From Roseospira goensis (GTDB taxonomy: Bacteria > Pseudomonadota > Alphaproteobacteria > Rhodospirillales > Rhodospirillaceae), in the NCBI RefSeq assembly GCF_014197795.1, contig NZ_JACIGI010000006.1, forward strand, positions 60,359-124,358: 64,000 nt of DNA, written 5' to 3'. Both the position numbers and the translations under genes were made by a program. How positions within the stretch are numbered: position 1 is the stretch's first letter; each line of letters begins with the position of its first letter. Below the pieces are notes generated by a model that made no database searches, had not been told where the DNA came from, and worked only from the letters and a program-made list of their open reading frames with translations. Of this stretch, positions 29,737 to 38,698 are shown piece by piece.

Positions 29737-30726
29737 ATGGCCTTTGTCGCCTTTTTCATCAAGCGCCTGCTGCAAGCTGCGCTGGTCATGTTCGTCATCA
29801 GCCTGATCGGGTTCTCGATTCAGGACAACCTGGGCGACCCGCTGCGCGAGCTGGTCGGCCAGTCGGTCTCGGAGGCGGAGCGCCAGGCGCTGCGCGACGA
29901 GATGGGCCTCAATGACCCGTTCCTGGTGCAGTACTGGCGGTTCCTGGGCAACGCCGTGCAGGGCGACCTGGGCGACTCCTACTTCTTCAAGCGGCCGGCC
30001 CTGGAGGTGATCGCGGACAAGTTCCCGGCCACCCTCGACCTGGTCATCGGCGCGACCCTGATTATCGTGCTGGTGTCCATCCCGATGGGCTGCTACTGCG
30101 CCATCCGACCCAAGGACGCGCTGGCCCGCACGGTCATGGGCGCCAGCATCGTGGGCATCTCGATCCCGGTGTTCCTGACCGCGATCTTCCTGATCTACGT
30201 GTTCTCGGTGAACCTGGGCTGGCTGGCCTCGTTCGGGCGTGGCGAGAACCTGGTGGAGATCCTCCCCGGCTGGGAGACCGGGTTCCTCACCCTGGAGGGG
30301 CTGGCGCATCTGGTGCTGCCCAGCATCGCGCTGTCCTCGATCATGCTGCCGCTGTTCATCCGCCTGATCCGCTCCGAGATGATGGAGGTGCTGGAACAGG
30401 ACTACATCCGCTTCGCCTGGGCCAAGGGCCTGGCGCCGCGCCGGGTCTGGTTCCTGCACGCCTTCAAGAACACGCTGCTGCCGGTCATCACCGTTGGCGG
30501 TGTGCAGGTGGGCACCATGCTGGCCTACACCATCCTGACCGAGACCGTGTTCCAGTGGCCGGGGCTGGGCTTCATGTTCATCGAGGCCGTCACCCGCGTC
30601 GATACGCCGCTGATCATCGCGTACATCATCGTCGTGGGCCTCATCTTCGTGGTCACCAACACCGTGGTCGATCTCATCTACACGATGGTCAATCCCACCG
30701 TGCGCATGGTGGGGGCGCAGACATGA
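29737..30726 (+). CDS. peptide ABC transporter, permease 1 (DppB-like)
   Basis: A 329-aa membrane protein of the DppB/OppB family, with six predicted helices. It has the N-terminal FIKRLLQAALVMFVISLIGF helix, the EMGLNDPFLVQYWRF segment and the EAA-loop region RFAWAKGLAPRRVWFLHAFKN that contacts the ATPase. The loop GENLVEILPGW between helices is longer than in E. coli DppB. Its stop overlaps the start of the second permease (ATGA at 30723-30726), indicating translational coupling. Confidence 0.93.
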   Translation: MAFVAFFIKRLLQAALVMFVISLIGFSIQDNLGDPLRELVGQSVSEAERQALRDEMGLNDPFLVQYWRFLGNAVQGDLGDSYFFKRPALEVIADKFPATLDLVIGATLIIVLVSIPMGCYCAIRPKDALARTVMGASIVGISIPVFLTAIFLIYVFSVNLGWLASFGRGENLVEILPGWETGFLTLEGLAHLVLPSIALSSIMLPLFIRLIRSEMMEVLEQDYIRFAWAKGLAPRRVWFLHAFKNTLLPVITVGGVQVGTMLAYTILTETVFQWPGLGFMFIEAVTRVDTPLIIAYIIVVGLIFVVTNTVVDLIYTMVNPTVRMVGAQT

Positions 30727-31640
30727 ACCGTCTCGCCGTCTTTTTCGGATCCGATTTCCTCTATCGGTTCCGCACCGACCCCGTGGCGGTTGGCGCCACC
30801 GTGGTGCTGGGCCTGTTTGTGCTGGCCGCGGTCTTCGCGCCCTGGCTGTCGGGCATGAACCCGCACGACCCGGCGCAGATCGACATCATGAACTCCGAGA
30901 TCCCGCCGGTCTGGCAGGACGGCGGCGCGCCGGCCTTTCCCTTCGGCACCGATGCCCAGGGCCGCGACCTGCTGAGTGCCATCCTGTACGGCCTGCGCAT
31001 CTCCATCACCATCGGCATTTTCGCCGTCATGGTGCAGATGACGTTGGGCATCGTCATCGGGCTGGTGTCCGGCTACCTGGGCGGTAAGGTCGATGCCTTT
31101 TTCATGCGCCTGGCCGACATTCAGCTCTCGATGTCCACGCTGATGCTGGCGATCGTGGCGCTGGCGGTGTTCCAGGCCGCGTTCGGCGCCGAGCTGTTCG
31201 CCGACATGGCGATCATCATGCTGATCCTGGTCATCGGCATCGCCGAGTGGCCGCAGTACGCCCGCACCATCCGGGCCTCGGTGCTGGCCGAGCGCAAGAA
31301 AGAGTACGTCGAGGCCGCCCGCGTCATCGGCCTGTCGGCGCCGGTCATCATGGTGCGCCACATCCTGCCCAACACGCTGTCGCCGCTGCTGGTGATCTCC
31401 ACCGTGCAGGTCGCCAACGCCATCATCAGCGAGGCGGCGCTGTCCTTCCTCGGCCTGGGCATGCCGGTGACCAAGCCGTCGCTGGGCTCGCTGATCAGCG
31501 CCGGGTTCGAATACATCTTCAGCGGGTCGTGGTGGATTACGACAATTCCCGCCATCGTGCTGATCGTGCTGATCCTGTCGATCAACCTTCTGGGCGACTG
31601 GCTGCGCGACGTGCTCAACCCGCGCCTGTACAAGGGGTAG
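30723..31640 (+). CDS. peptide ABC transporter, permease 2 (DppC-like)
   Basis: A 305-aa membrane protein of the DppC/OppC family. It has the N-terminal helix near 22-42, the FPFGTDAQGRDLLSAILYG motif that defines the family, about five further helices, and the EAA loop EYVEAARVIGLSAPVIMVRH. The motif SEAALSFLGLGMP is also characteristic. It is coupled to the preceding permease by a four-base overlap and is followed four bases later by the first ATPase gene. Confidence 0.93.
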   Translation: MNRLAVFFGSDFLYRFRTDPVAVGATVVLGLFVLAAVFAPWLSGMNPHDPAQIDIMNSEIPPVWQDGGAPAFPFGTDAQGRDLLSAILYGLRISITIGIFAVMVQMTLGIVIGLVSGYLGGKVDAFFMRLADIQLSMSTLMLAIVALAVFQAAFGAELFADMAIIMLILVIGIAEWPQYARTIRASVLAERKKEYVEAARVIGLSAPVIMVRHILPNTLSPLLVISTVQVANAIISEAALSFLGLGMPVTKPSLGSLISAGFEYIFSGSWWITTIPAIVLIVLILSINLLGDWLRDVLNPRLYKG

Positions 31641-31644
31641 CCCG

Positions 31645-32625
31645 ATGGCCCTTCTCGACGTCCGCGATCTGGTGGTCGAGTTCCCGACCCGCCACGGCAC
31701 GCTGACCGCGCTCAGCGGCATCAGCTTCTCGGTGGACAAGGGCGAGCGCGTCGGCATCGTCGGCGAGTCCGGCGCCGGCAAGTCGGTGGCCGCGTTCGCC
31801 ATCCTGAACCTGCTCAGCCGGCCCGGGCGCATCGCCGGCGGGTCCATCACCTTCGAGGGCCAGGACCTGACGCAGTTGTCCACGCAGCGCATGCGGGCGG
31901 TGCGCGGCAACCGCATCAGCATGATCTTCCAGGATCCGATGATGACGCTGAACCCGGTGCTCACCATCGGCACCCAGATGATCGAGACCCTGAAGGCCCA
32001 CCGCGACATCTCCGAGGCCGAGGCCCGGCGCATCGCCATCACCCGTCTGGGGGAGGTCAAGATTCCGTCCCCGGAGAAGCGCCTGGACTCCTACCCCCAC
32101 GAGCTGTCGGGCGGCATGCGCCAGCGCGTGGTGATCGCCATTGCGCTCCTGACCGAACCGGCGCTGATCATCGCCGACGAGCCGACCACGGCGCTCGACG
32201 TCACCATTCAGGCCGAGATCATGAGCCTGATGCTGGCGCTGTGCAAAAGCCACGGCGTCGGTCTGATCCTCATCACCCATGATCTGGCGGTGGTCTCGCA
32301 GGTCACCCAGCGGGTGGTGGTGCTGTATGCCGGCCGGGTGGTGGAATCCGGCGAGACCGGTCGTGTGGTCCACAATCCGGTGCATCCCTATACCCGGGGT
32401 CTGCTGGCGGCGCTGCCGGGCGAGGCCCCGCCGGGCGCCCGCCTGACCCAGATTCGCGGCACCATGCCGTCGCTGAACGCCATCCCGGAGGGCTGTCCGT
32501 TCCATCCGCGCTGCGACTACGTGCAGGACCGCTGCCGCCAGGCCGAGCCGGCTCTGGACTCCCTGGACGGCCACCTGGTGCGCTGCGTGCGCGCCCACGA
32601 GCTGATGGCGGGGCAGGCGGCATGA
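31645..32625 (+). CDS. peptide ABC transporter, ATPase 1 (DppD-like)
   Basis: A 326-aa ATPase. Walker A is GESGAGKS, the signature is LSGGMRQR and Walker B is [13 protein letters not shown]. The oligopeptide-type C-terminal extension has [14 protein letters not shown] and a cysteine cluster ([15 protein letters not shown]), which in DppD/OppD proteins binds an iron-sulfur or metal centre. It pairs with the next ATPase. The stop overlaps the start of that gene at 32622-32625. Confidence 0.93.
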   Translation: MALLDVRDLVVEFPTRHGTLTALSGISFSVDKGERVGIVGESGAGKSVAAFAILNLLSRPGRIAGGSITFEGQDLTQLSTQRMRAVRGNRISMIFQDPMMTLNPVLTIGTQMIETLKAHRDISEAEARRIAITRLGEVKIPSPEKRLDSYPHELSGGMRQRVVIAIALLTEPALIIADEPTTALDVTIQAEIMSLMLALCKSHGVGLILITHDLAVVSQVTQRVVVLYAGRVVESGETGRVVHNPVHPYTRGLLAALPGEAPPGARLTQIRGTMPSLNAIPEGCPFHPRCDYVQDRCRQAEPALDSLDGHLVRCVRAHELMAGQAA

Positions 32626-33662
32626 GCGAGGCGGCGGCGATGACCCGGGACTCCGGGCGGGAGTCCGGCGGAGCGCCGGCGGCCGACCGGCCGCTGGTCG
32701 AGGCCCGCCACGTGGTCAAGCATTTCGACCTGGGCGGCCACTTCCTGCAACGCGAGCGGCCGACGGTGAAGGCGCTCAACGACGTCTCCATCACCATCCG
32801 GCGCGGCGAGGCGTTCTGCCTGGTGGGTGAGTCCGGCTGCGGCAAGTCCACGCTGGCGCGCGTCGTCATGGGCCTGCTGGACCCGACCGACGGTGAAATC
32901 CGGTTCGACGGCACCCGCATCGACGCCCTCGGGCACCGGGCGCGCAAGCCGTTTCACCGGCGCATGCAGATGATCTTCCAGAACCCTTACGCCTCGCTCA
33001 ACCCGCGCCGCACCGTCCAGCAGACGCTGGAGGAGCCGGTGCGCTTTCACTTCCCGAAGCTGTCGGACGCGGAGGTGAAGGCCAAGGTCGAGCAGGTGAT
33101 GGTCTCGGTCGGTAACGATCCCGGCTGGGGCAACCGCTATCCGCACGAGTTCTCCGGCGGTCAGCGCCAGCGCATCTCCATCGCCCGGGCGCTGATGGTG
33201 GACCCGGACTTCGTGGTCGCCGACGAGCCGATCTCCGCGCTCGACGTCTCGATTCAGGCGCAGGTCCTGAACGTCATGATGGACACGCGCGAGCGGCTGG
33301 ACCTGACCTATTTGTTCATCACCCACGATCTGTCGGTGGTGCGCCATTTCGGCAGCCGGGTGGGGGTGATGTACCTGGGCACGCTGTGCGAACTGGCGGA
33401 CACCAAGACGCTGTTCGAGACGCCGCGCCATCCCTACACCCGTATCCTGCTGTCCGCGATCCCGCGCGTCACCACCGAGGAGATGCAACCCCCGGGCCTG
33501 CCCGGCGAGGTGCCGTCGGCCATGAACCTGCCGTCGGGCTGCGTGTTCCACGACCGCTGCCCGCTGGCGAACGCGCGCTGCTCGGCCGAGGTGCCGAAGC
33601 CGCAATCGCAGGCGGACGGCACCCTGGTGGCCTGCCACGCGGTGGAGGAGGGGCGCGGGTAG
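32622..33662 (+). CDS. peptide ABC transporter, ATPase 2 (DppF-like)
   Basis: A 346-aa ATPase, the heterodimer partner of the preceding one. Walker A is GESGCGKST, the signature is FSGGQRQR and Walker B is FVVADEPISALD. The C-terminal extension has HPYTRILLSAIPRV and the cysteine cluster GCVFHDRCPLANARC. The first 27 residues before LVEARHVVKHF are not part of the domain. It is the last gene of the operon; a stem-loop at 33854-33869 lies between it and the convergent TRAP operon. Confidence 0.93.
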   Translation: MSEAAAMTRDSGRESGGAPAADRPLVEARHVVKHFDLGGHFLQRERPTVKALNDVSITIRRGEAFCLVGESGCGKSTLARVVMGLLDPTDGEIRFDGTRIDALGHRARKPFHRRMQMIFQNPYASLNPRRTVQQTLEEPVRFHFPKLSDAEVKAKVEQVMVSVGNDPGWGNRYPHEFSGGQRQRISIARALMVDPDFVVADEPISALDVSIQAQVLNVMMDTRERLDLTYLFITHDLSVVRHFGSRVGVMYLGTLCELADTKTLFETPRHPYTRILLSAIPRVTTEEMQPPGLPGEVPSAMNLPSGCVFHDRCPLANARCSAEVPKPQSQADGTLVACHAVEEGRG

Positions 33663-33853
33663 GCGCCCTCCCGTCCGACCGGGCCCGTGCCGGGCAGGGG
33701 GGCGCCCGGACAAGAGATAGCGGATACGGTGCCGTAGGCCTGGTCACAAAACGATCAGATGGCGCGCGGCCGGGGGTGCCGCCGGCTCGCAAGGGATCCA
33801 CCGCACACACGATCACACGCAGACGAACGGCCGGCCCGCGATGCACGCGGCCC

Positions 33854-33869
33854 GGCCGTCCTGACGGCC
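33854..33869. terminator. short stem-loop between convergent transporter operons
   Basis: GGCCGTC and GACGGCC pair perfectly around a 2-base centre (or 6 bp with a tetraloop), 15 bases from the dctM stop. Being symmetrical it could serve both the peptide ABC and the TRAP transcripts. No clear U-tract follows on either strand. Confidence 0.4.
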
Positions 33870-33884
33870 CGGTCTTCGGGCGGC

Positions 33885-35171
33885 CTACTCGAACCCGAAC
33901 AGGCGGGGCAGGGTGGTGGTGATCGGCGGGAGGGCAATGATCGCCAGGAGGGCCACAAGGGCGGTGACCACAAACGGCCAGATGGTGCGGAACAGGTGCT
34001 CGATCGGCACGTTGCCCACCGCCGAGACGATGTAGACGCAGGCGCCCATCGGCGGCGTGATGAGCGCGATGGTGATGTTCAGGGTCATCACGATGCCGAA
34101 GTGCAGCGGGTCGATGCCGGCGGCCAGGGCGATGGGCGCGAACACCGGCGTCAGCAGCACCAGGGCGGCGATCTCCTCCATGAACATGCCGATGATGAAG
34201 GTGATGGCGCTCAGGATCAGCAGCACGATCAGCGGATCGTGGGCAAAGCCGAGCACGAAGCCGGCGAACCGCTGCGGCACCTGCTCGAAGGTCAGCAACC
34301 AGCCGATGACCGCGGCGGCGCCGATGATCAGGAAGATGGCGCTGCTCAACCGGGCGGTCTCGGCGATGGTGCGGGCCAGCGCGGCCACGGTCAGGGTGCG
34401 CGTGAGCAGGAACCCGGCGGCGATGACATAGGCCACCGCCAGCGCGCCGGATTCGGTCGGGGTGACCACGCCGGCGATGATGCCGCCCAGGATGATGACG
34501 GGGGCGATCAGCGCCGGCACCGACTGCCACAGCGCCGCCCCCAGCGACACCGACGGATCCCCGCCCTCGCGGATCTCATGGGCATGGCGGCGGGCGTGCA
34601 GGCCGTTCAGCACCATGAAGGCGATCCCCAGCACCAGGCCCGGAATCACGCCGGCGACGAACAGGCCGCCGATCGAGGTGCCGGTCATGGTGCCGTACAG
34701 GATCATGAAGATCGACGGCGGGATGATCGGGCCGATCAAGGAACTCCCGGCGGTCAGCCCGGCGGCGTAGGCGCGCGAGTAGCCCTCCTTGGCCATCGCC
34801 GGGATCAGGATCGAGCCCAGGGCGCTGGAGTCGGCCGCCGCCGAGCCGTTCACCCCGGCAAACAGGATGCTGGCGACGATGTTCACGTGTCCCAGGCCGC
34901 CGCGCACCTTGCCCACCAGCGCCCGGCACAGCACCAACAGGCGGTCGGTCAGGCCGGCGTGGTTCATCAGCAGCCCGGCCAGGATGAAGAACGGAATCGC
35001 CATCAGGGTGAAGACGTCGATGCCGTCGAAGAACTGCTGCACGGCGAGCCGGAACATCGAGACGTCGCCGATCCACAGGAAACCCGTCAGCGCCGCCGCC
35101 AGCAGCGCGATGAACAGCGGCGCGCCGAAGGTCACCAGCACCGCGAACACGGCCAGCATGGCCCAGGTCAT
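33885..35171 (-). CDS. dctM: TRAP transporter large permease (DctM)
   Basis: A 428-aa protein with about 12 membrane helices. Family landmarks include VQQFFDGIDVFTLMAIPFF, the GSSLIGPIIPPSIFMILYG region, TPTESGALAVAYV and NITIALITPPMGACVYI. It is the ion-coupled channel subunit of a tripartite ATP-independent transporter that takes up a carboxylic or sialic-type acid. The ATG at 35171 overlaps the stop of dctQ (ATGA). An upstream continuation of the open frame belongs to other genes' shadows. Last gene of the minus-strand dctPQM operon. Confidence 0.93.
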   Translation of the reverse strand: MTWAMLAVFAVLVTFGAPLFIALLAAALTGFLWIGDVSMFRLAVQQFFDGIDVFTLMAIPFFILAGLLMNHAGLTDRLLVLCRALVGKVRGGLGHVNIVASILFAGVNGSAAADSSALGSILIPAMAKEGYSRAYAAGLTAGSSLIGPIIPPSIFMILYGTMTGTSIGGLFVAGVIPGLVLGIAFMVLNGLHARRHAHEIREGGDPSVSLGAALWQSVPALIAPVIILGGIIAGVVTPTESGALAVAYVIAAGFLLTRTLTVAALARTIAETARLSSAIFLIIGAAAVIGWLLTFEQVPQRFAGFVLGFAHDPLIVLLILSAITFIIGMFMEEIAALVLLTPVFAPIALAAGIDPLHFGIVMTLNITIALITPPMGACVYIVSAVGNVPIEHLFRTIWPFVVTALVALLAIIALPPITTTLPRLFGFE

Positions 35172-35689
35172 ACCGTCACCCGTTCCCGTTCCGGCGGCCG
35201 GGCCGCCGGTCCGCCGATCTGGATCAAAAGGAACTGCACCAGCATCAGGCCCATGCCGACCGGGATCGCCGCGGTCGGGATCGTTCGGGGCACGTTCAGG
35301 GCCAGCGTGCTCATGCCCCAGATCTTCTCCGCGTACACGGTGCCCATGACCGTCATGAACAGCAGCACGGCGAAGATCGCGAGCCGGCGCAGCAGGTCGA
35401 CCGCCCGGCCCAGCAGGCCGGGCAGTCGCGACACCAGGATGTCGATCTGCATGTGCTCGCCGCGGCGCAGGGCGGCGGCCCCGGCCAGCAGCACCGCCCA
35501 GATGAGGGCATAGCGCGCCAGCTCGTCGGTCCAGATGGGCGAGCTGCCGAAGCCGTAGCGCGCCACGATGCCGAACAGCACCACGCCGATGTTGACGCAC
35601 AGGCACAGGCCGGCCGCCCAGGTGCTGAAGACCTCCAGCCCCCGCGCCCAGGCAGCCGCGTGCCGGCCGATGCCGCCGTCGGAGGCCAT
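35168..35689 (-). CDS. dctQ: TRAP transporter small permease (DctQ)
   Basis: A 173-aa protein with four membrane helices (near 21-41, 58-76, 96-114, 139-157 by hydrophobicity) and the family stretch RYALIWAVLLAGAAALRRGEHM. It forms the membrane complex with DctM. Both ends are coupled: its ATG overlaps the dctP stop and its stop overlaps the dctM start, each by four bases, so the three subunits are made from one transcript. Confidence 0.92.
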   Translation of the reverse strand: MASDGGIGRHAAAWARGLEVFSTWAAGLCLCVNIGVVLFGIVARYGFGSSPIWTDELARYALIWAVLLAGAAALRRGEHMQIDILVSRLPGLLGRAVDLLRRLAIFAVLLFMTVMGTVYAEKIWGMSTLALNVPRTIPTAAIPVGMGLMLVQFLLIQIGGPAARPPERERVTV

Positions 35690-36738
35690 CAGCGGGCGCT
35701 GTGCGCCGCGTTGGCGGCCTCGGCGCTGGCCGTGGCCAGGTCAATCCAGGCCTGGTCGATGCGCTCGGCCAGCCACGCGTTGTAGGCGCTCTGGCCCTGT
35801 GCGCGGAACGCCGCCATCTCCTCGGCGGTCGGGGTGTATGGCTCCATGCCATTCTCGACGAGGTAGTTGATACGCTTCTGCACCTCGGCCTCGACCCAGA
35901 TGCGGTTGATGACATTGGCGTCATGGGCGGCGCGCACGACGGCGGCGCGCTGATCCTCGGGCAGGCCGTCGAGCCAGTCGCCGTTCACCACCAGGAACTG
36001 CATCGAGTACTGGATATTGGCGAGGGTGAGGTAGTCCTGCACCTCGTACAGGCTGCCGATAATGATGTACATCGGCGGGTTCATCTGGCCGTCGGCGACG
36101 CCGGTCTTGAGCGCGGTGTAGACCTCGGTCCAGGGCACCGGGGTGCCGCTGGCGCCGAACGCCTCGTACAGCGCCACCTGGCTTTCGTCCATGGCGCGGA
36201 ACTTCAGGCCCTCGAAGTCGGCCGGGCCCTGGATCGGGCGCTCGTCGTTGGTGAAGGCGAGGAAGCCGCCTTCCTCGACCGCCTCCAGCAGATAGGCGCC
36301 GGTCTCTTCCTTGAACGCGGCGGTGGCCTCGTCCCAGAAGTCGCTGTCCTCGTAGAACTGGTGCGCGGCCTCGTAGGACTCGAACAGGAACGGGGCGTTG
36401 GCGGCGAAAATCTCGGGGAAGACACTCTGCATGCCGGCCAGCGAGGCCACGTTGACCATGGGGCCGGTCATCACCTGCTCCATGCGTGCCGCCTCTTTCC
36501 CGAGCTGACTGTTGGGGTACAGCTCGACCTTGATTTCGCCGTTGGTGCGCAGCTCCACCAGGGTCTGAAAGTTGGTCGCGAAGCGGTGCACGGCGTTCTT
36601 CTCGACCTCGGGCGGCCCGTTGTAGGACATCCGCACGGTGGTTTCGGCCGCCGCCGGCGTCGCCAGCATCAGTGCGGCCAGCGCCGCGGCCCCGGCGGTC
36701 CCGGCGGCCCCGCGGGCGAGGGCAGGGATGAACGACAT
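35689..36738 (-). CDS. dctP: TRAP transporter substrate-binding protein (DctP)
   Basis: A 349-aa periplasmic protein, start ATG 36738 behind GGGAGA. The signal peptide ends near residue 31 (TPAAA). DctP landmarks are ELYPNSQLGKEAARMEQVMTG, the GLKFRAMDES strand with the conserved Arg that binds the ligand carboxylate, and PVPWTEVYTALKTGVADGQ. The mature protein should bind a C4- or longer carboxylate (inference from the Arg). The intergenic region upstream (36739-36970) is shared with the divergent secreted-protein gene. Confidence 0.92.
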   Translation of the reverse strand: MSFIPALARGAAGTAGAAALAALMLATPAAAETTVRMSYNGPPEVEKNAVHRFATNFQTLVELRTNGEIKVELYPNSQLGKEAARMEQVMTGPMVNVASLAGMQSVFPEIFAANAPFLFESYEAAHQFYEDSDFWDEATAAFKEETGAYLLEAVEEGGFLAFTNDERPIQGPADFEGLKFRAMDESQVALYEAFGASGTPVPWTEVYTALKTGVADGQMNPPMYIIIGSLYEVQDYLTLANIQYSMQFLVVNGDWLDGLPEDQRAAVVRAAHDANVINRIWVEAEVQKRINYLVENGMEPYTPTAEEMAAFRAQGQSAYNAWLAERIDQAWIDLATASAEAANAAHSAR

Positions 36739-36970
36739 GAGCTTTCTCCCGAGGTCGGTGAAACAGATGGTGCAAGCGCGAGCATGGTTCACCGGCCTGC
36801 AACCGCGTGTCAAGCGGCGTTCGGCGCGGCGGCCGGTCATCGCGGCCGCCGGCGCGGCGCGGCTGGTCCGCGTCGGAATTGGACAATGCCGGCCCGCTGC
36901 GGTAAGGCTTTCGGGTCGGCCCGCGCGGCCGGCCCCGGTCCGTAGGCCGAACGCCCGGAGAATCGTCGCC

Positions 36971-37900
36971 ATGCGCCACCGCCTCGCGCCCGCCGCCGTC
37001 GTCGCCCCGGCCCTCGCCGCCGCCCTGGTCGTGGCGCTGTCCGCGCCGCCCGCCCTGGCCCAGTCCGCGCAGGAGCGGCTGGACGCGCTGCTCGGGGAGT
37101 TGAACGCGCTGATCGACCAGGGCCGGGCGCGCTCCCTGGCCGATCCCTGGTTCCTGGACGACCTCGCGGCCCTGACGACGCGCTACGGCGAGACCTGGCC
37201 GCGGGTGCTGATGAACCACACCTTCGAGTCCCAGTCCGGCACGCCCAAGCCGCCGTGGCAGGTCCGGCAGGGCCGCATGCAGGTGGACTGGACCCGGGGC
37301 TTGCGCTCGCGTGTAGAGATCCCGGCCACCGAGCCCGGACAGCCGTCATCGGGCGGGGCGCGCAACGAGGATGTGGTCGGCGCCATCGTCGGCACGATCC
37401 TGGAGGAGGCGCTGGGCACGCGCCGCAGCCAGCCGGCCGCGCCGGCGGTGGACCCCACCGCGCCGGCGCTGGCGGTCGCGGACGTGCGTGTGACCAACGC
37501 CTTCCGCATCGAGGTTGAGATGAGCGGCCGCGCGGTCCCCCGGGCGGGCGACGGCGGCTTCGAGGTGGGGGTGTTCCAGCCCAGCAATGCGGGGTATCGC
37601 CTGGTGCTGACCCCGAACGCCGACGGCCAGGGCGGTCGTCTCAACCTCCTGGCCGTCTCGTCACGCGGTTCCGCGCGCGTCGTCGATGGCGCCGCCGTGA
37701 CCGTGCCGCTGCTCGGCGACGACCCGTTCACGCTGGTGTGGTCCCGCCGACCGGACGGCCGCACGACCGTGGCGATCAACGGGACCGACCTCGGAACCAC
37801 CCAGGACCGCACCTTCGGCGATCCGTTCTCGGGGGTCATGATCGTCAACACGGGCGGTGACTGGGCCGTGCGCCGGATCACCATTCACGGCACCGGCTGA
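36971..37900 (+). CDS. secreted protein of unknown function
   Basis: A 309-aa protein with a Sec signal (residues 1-30, ending PALA|Q). The mature N-terminus is helical (ERLDALLGELNALIDQG, FLDDLAALTTRYG). Then comes a Pro/Ala linker around 150-170 and a C-terminal beta-rich half: FRIEVEMSGRAV, GYRLVLTPNADGQ, DPFTLVWSRRPDGRTTVAINGT and FSGVMIVNTGGDWAVRRITIHG. The second half reads like a lectin- or LamG-type beta-sandwich, but I cannot name a family. It is divergent from dctP and followed by a gene on the other strand, so it is probably monocistronic. Confidence 0.7.
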   Translation: MRHRLAPAAVVAPALAAALVVALSAPPALAQSAQERLDALLGELNALIDQGRARSLADPWFLDDLAALTTRYGETWPRVLMNHTFESQSGTPKPPWQVRQGRMQVDWTRGLRSRVEIPATEPGQPSSGGARNEDVVGAIVGTILEEALGTRRSQPAAPAVDPTAPALAVADVRVTNAFRIEVEMSGRAVPRAGDGGFEVGVFQPSNAGYRLVLTPNADGQGGRLNLLAVSSRGSARVVDGAAVTVPLLGDDPFTLVWSRRPDGRTTVAINGTDLGTTQDRTFGDPFSGVMIVNTGGDWAVRRITIHGTG

Positions 37901-38012
37901 GGCCGTTCGTCTGGGCCGCCGCCGCGGCGCCGGGCCTGACCGAGCCCATCAGGGCCTCCCAGGGTCGCCCCGGAACCTTCCCGCAGTCTTCCCGGGGCCG
38001 CCCAGGGGCCTT

Positions 38013-38306
38013 TCAGTGGCAGATCCGGCGCAGCCGCCGACGATCATGGCCACCCGGATGAAGGCGGCGCGCCTGTTCGTACAGGGCCGCCAACTCCTCG
38101 GCGCGCGCCCGGTCGCCACGCTCGCCGGCCCGGATGTACTCATCCAGGATCATCTGGCGCATGGCCGGGCCGCCCCAGGGCTGGTGCAGCACCGTGTACG
38201 CCCGTCCCGCCGCCAGGATCGGCGGCAGATGTTCGTGGCTGGCCACAACCACGACCTCCTCGGGCACCGCATCGCTCAGTCCGTAGCAATCTCTCAGCGT
38301 GATCAT
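38013..38306 (-). CDS. conserved-looking small protein, 97 aa, unknown function
   Basis: The ATG at 38306 follows a strong GGGAGGG. The protein starts MITLRDCYGLSDAVPEEVVVVA, has HEHLPPILAAGRAYTVLHQPWGG in the middle and a helical tail with EEYIRAGERGDRARAEELAALYEQARRLHPGG split over the window, ending in a basic cluster and a final Cys-His. No signal, no helix long enough to span a membrane. The HEHLP segment and two cysteines hint at metal binding, but that is speculation. A perfect -10 hexamer lies at 38485-38490, implying a leader of about 170 bases. Confidence 0.65.
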   Translation of the reverse strand: MITLRDCYGLSDAVPEEVVVVASHEHLPPILAAGRAYTVLHQPWGGPAMRQMILDEYIRAGERGDRARAEELAALYEQARRLHPGGHDRRRLRRICH

Positions 38307-38484
38307 GACACCCTCCCGTCGTCTGCACTCTCGGACGGCGGTCCCTTGGCGTCTGCCCCGGGCCTGTCGCCGGCCGGGAGGGATTCGCTGGCGATCCTGT
38401 CTCGGTCTGTCCCTTCGTGCTGTGATCGGAACCCCATGCCCCGATCGCCAATGCCCTCGCAACACGACCGCCATTTCAACCTGT

Positions 38485-38490
38485 ATTATA
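38485..38490 (-). promoter_or_regulatory. perfect -10 hexamer upstream of the 97-aa gene
   Basis: TATAAT on the minus strand, a rare perfect match in this GC-rich DNA, within an AT-rich patch. The -35 position 17 bases upstream reads TTTCGC, a poor match, so an activator may be needed. Confidence 0.45.
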
Positions 38491-38585
38491 GGCGTTTTGT
38501 GACATGCGCGAAAGCGATGACGCGGCATGACAGTCATGCATGGTGGCGTTTCGGCGGTCGGCGGGGGCGCACGACGCGCGTCCTA

Positions 38586-38684
38586 CCGGCCGACGAGTGA
38601 ACAAACCTCAGTCGTCGGCCGGCCGGTGCGACCGCACCGGCGCCGCGAAGCGGCGTATGGCTTTTGTCCTGACGAGTCAGGACA
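38586..38684 (+). repeat. multi-hairpin structured element, copy 2
   Basis: Hairpin I: 38586-38622, 11 bp, then a G-G mismatch and 3 bp. Hairpin II: 38622-38641, 8 bp with loop GACC. Hairpin III: 38641-38655, 6 bp with triloop GAA. Hairpin IV: 38665-38684, a perfect 8-bp stem TGTCCTGA/TCAGGACA closing the tetraloop CGAG. Order, loop III and loop IV match copy 1 at 7297-7387, while the stem of hairpin IV is unrelated in sequence. Copy B of the palindromic repeat follows within 15 bases. Confidence 0.65.
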
Positions 38685-38698
38685 GGAGCCGGTCCGTA

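Noticed and set aside
38661-38690. CTGACGAG in hairpin IV as a hammerhead ribozyme core
   Set aside because: Only the first core motif is matched. There is no GAAA partner and no third stem, and the sequence forms a simple perfect hairpin with a CGAG loop.
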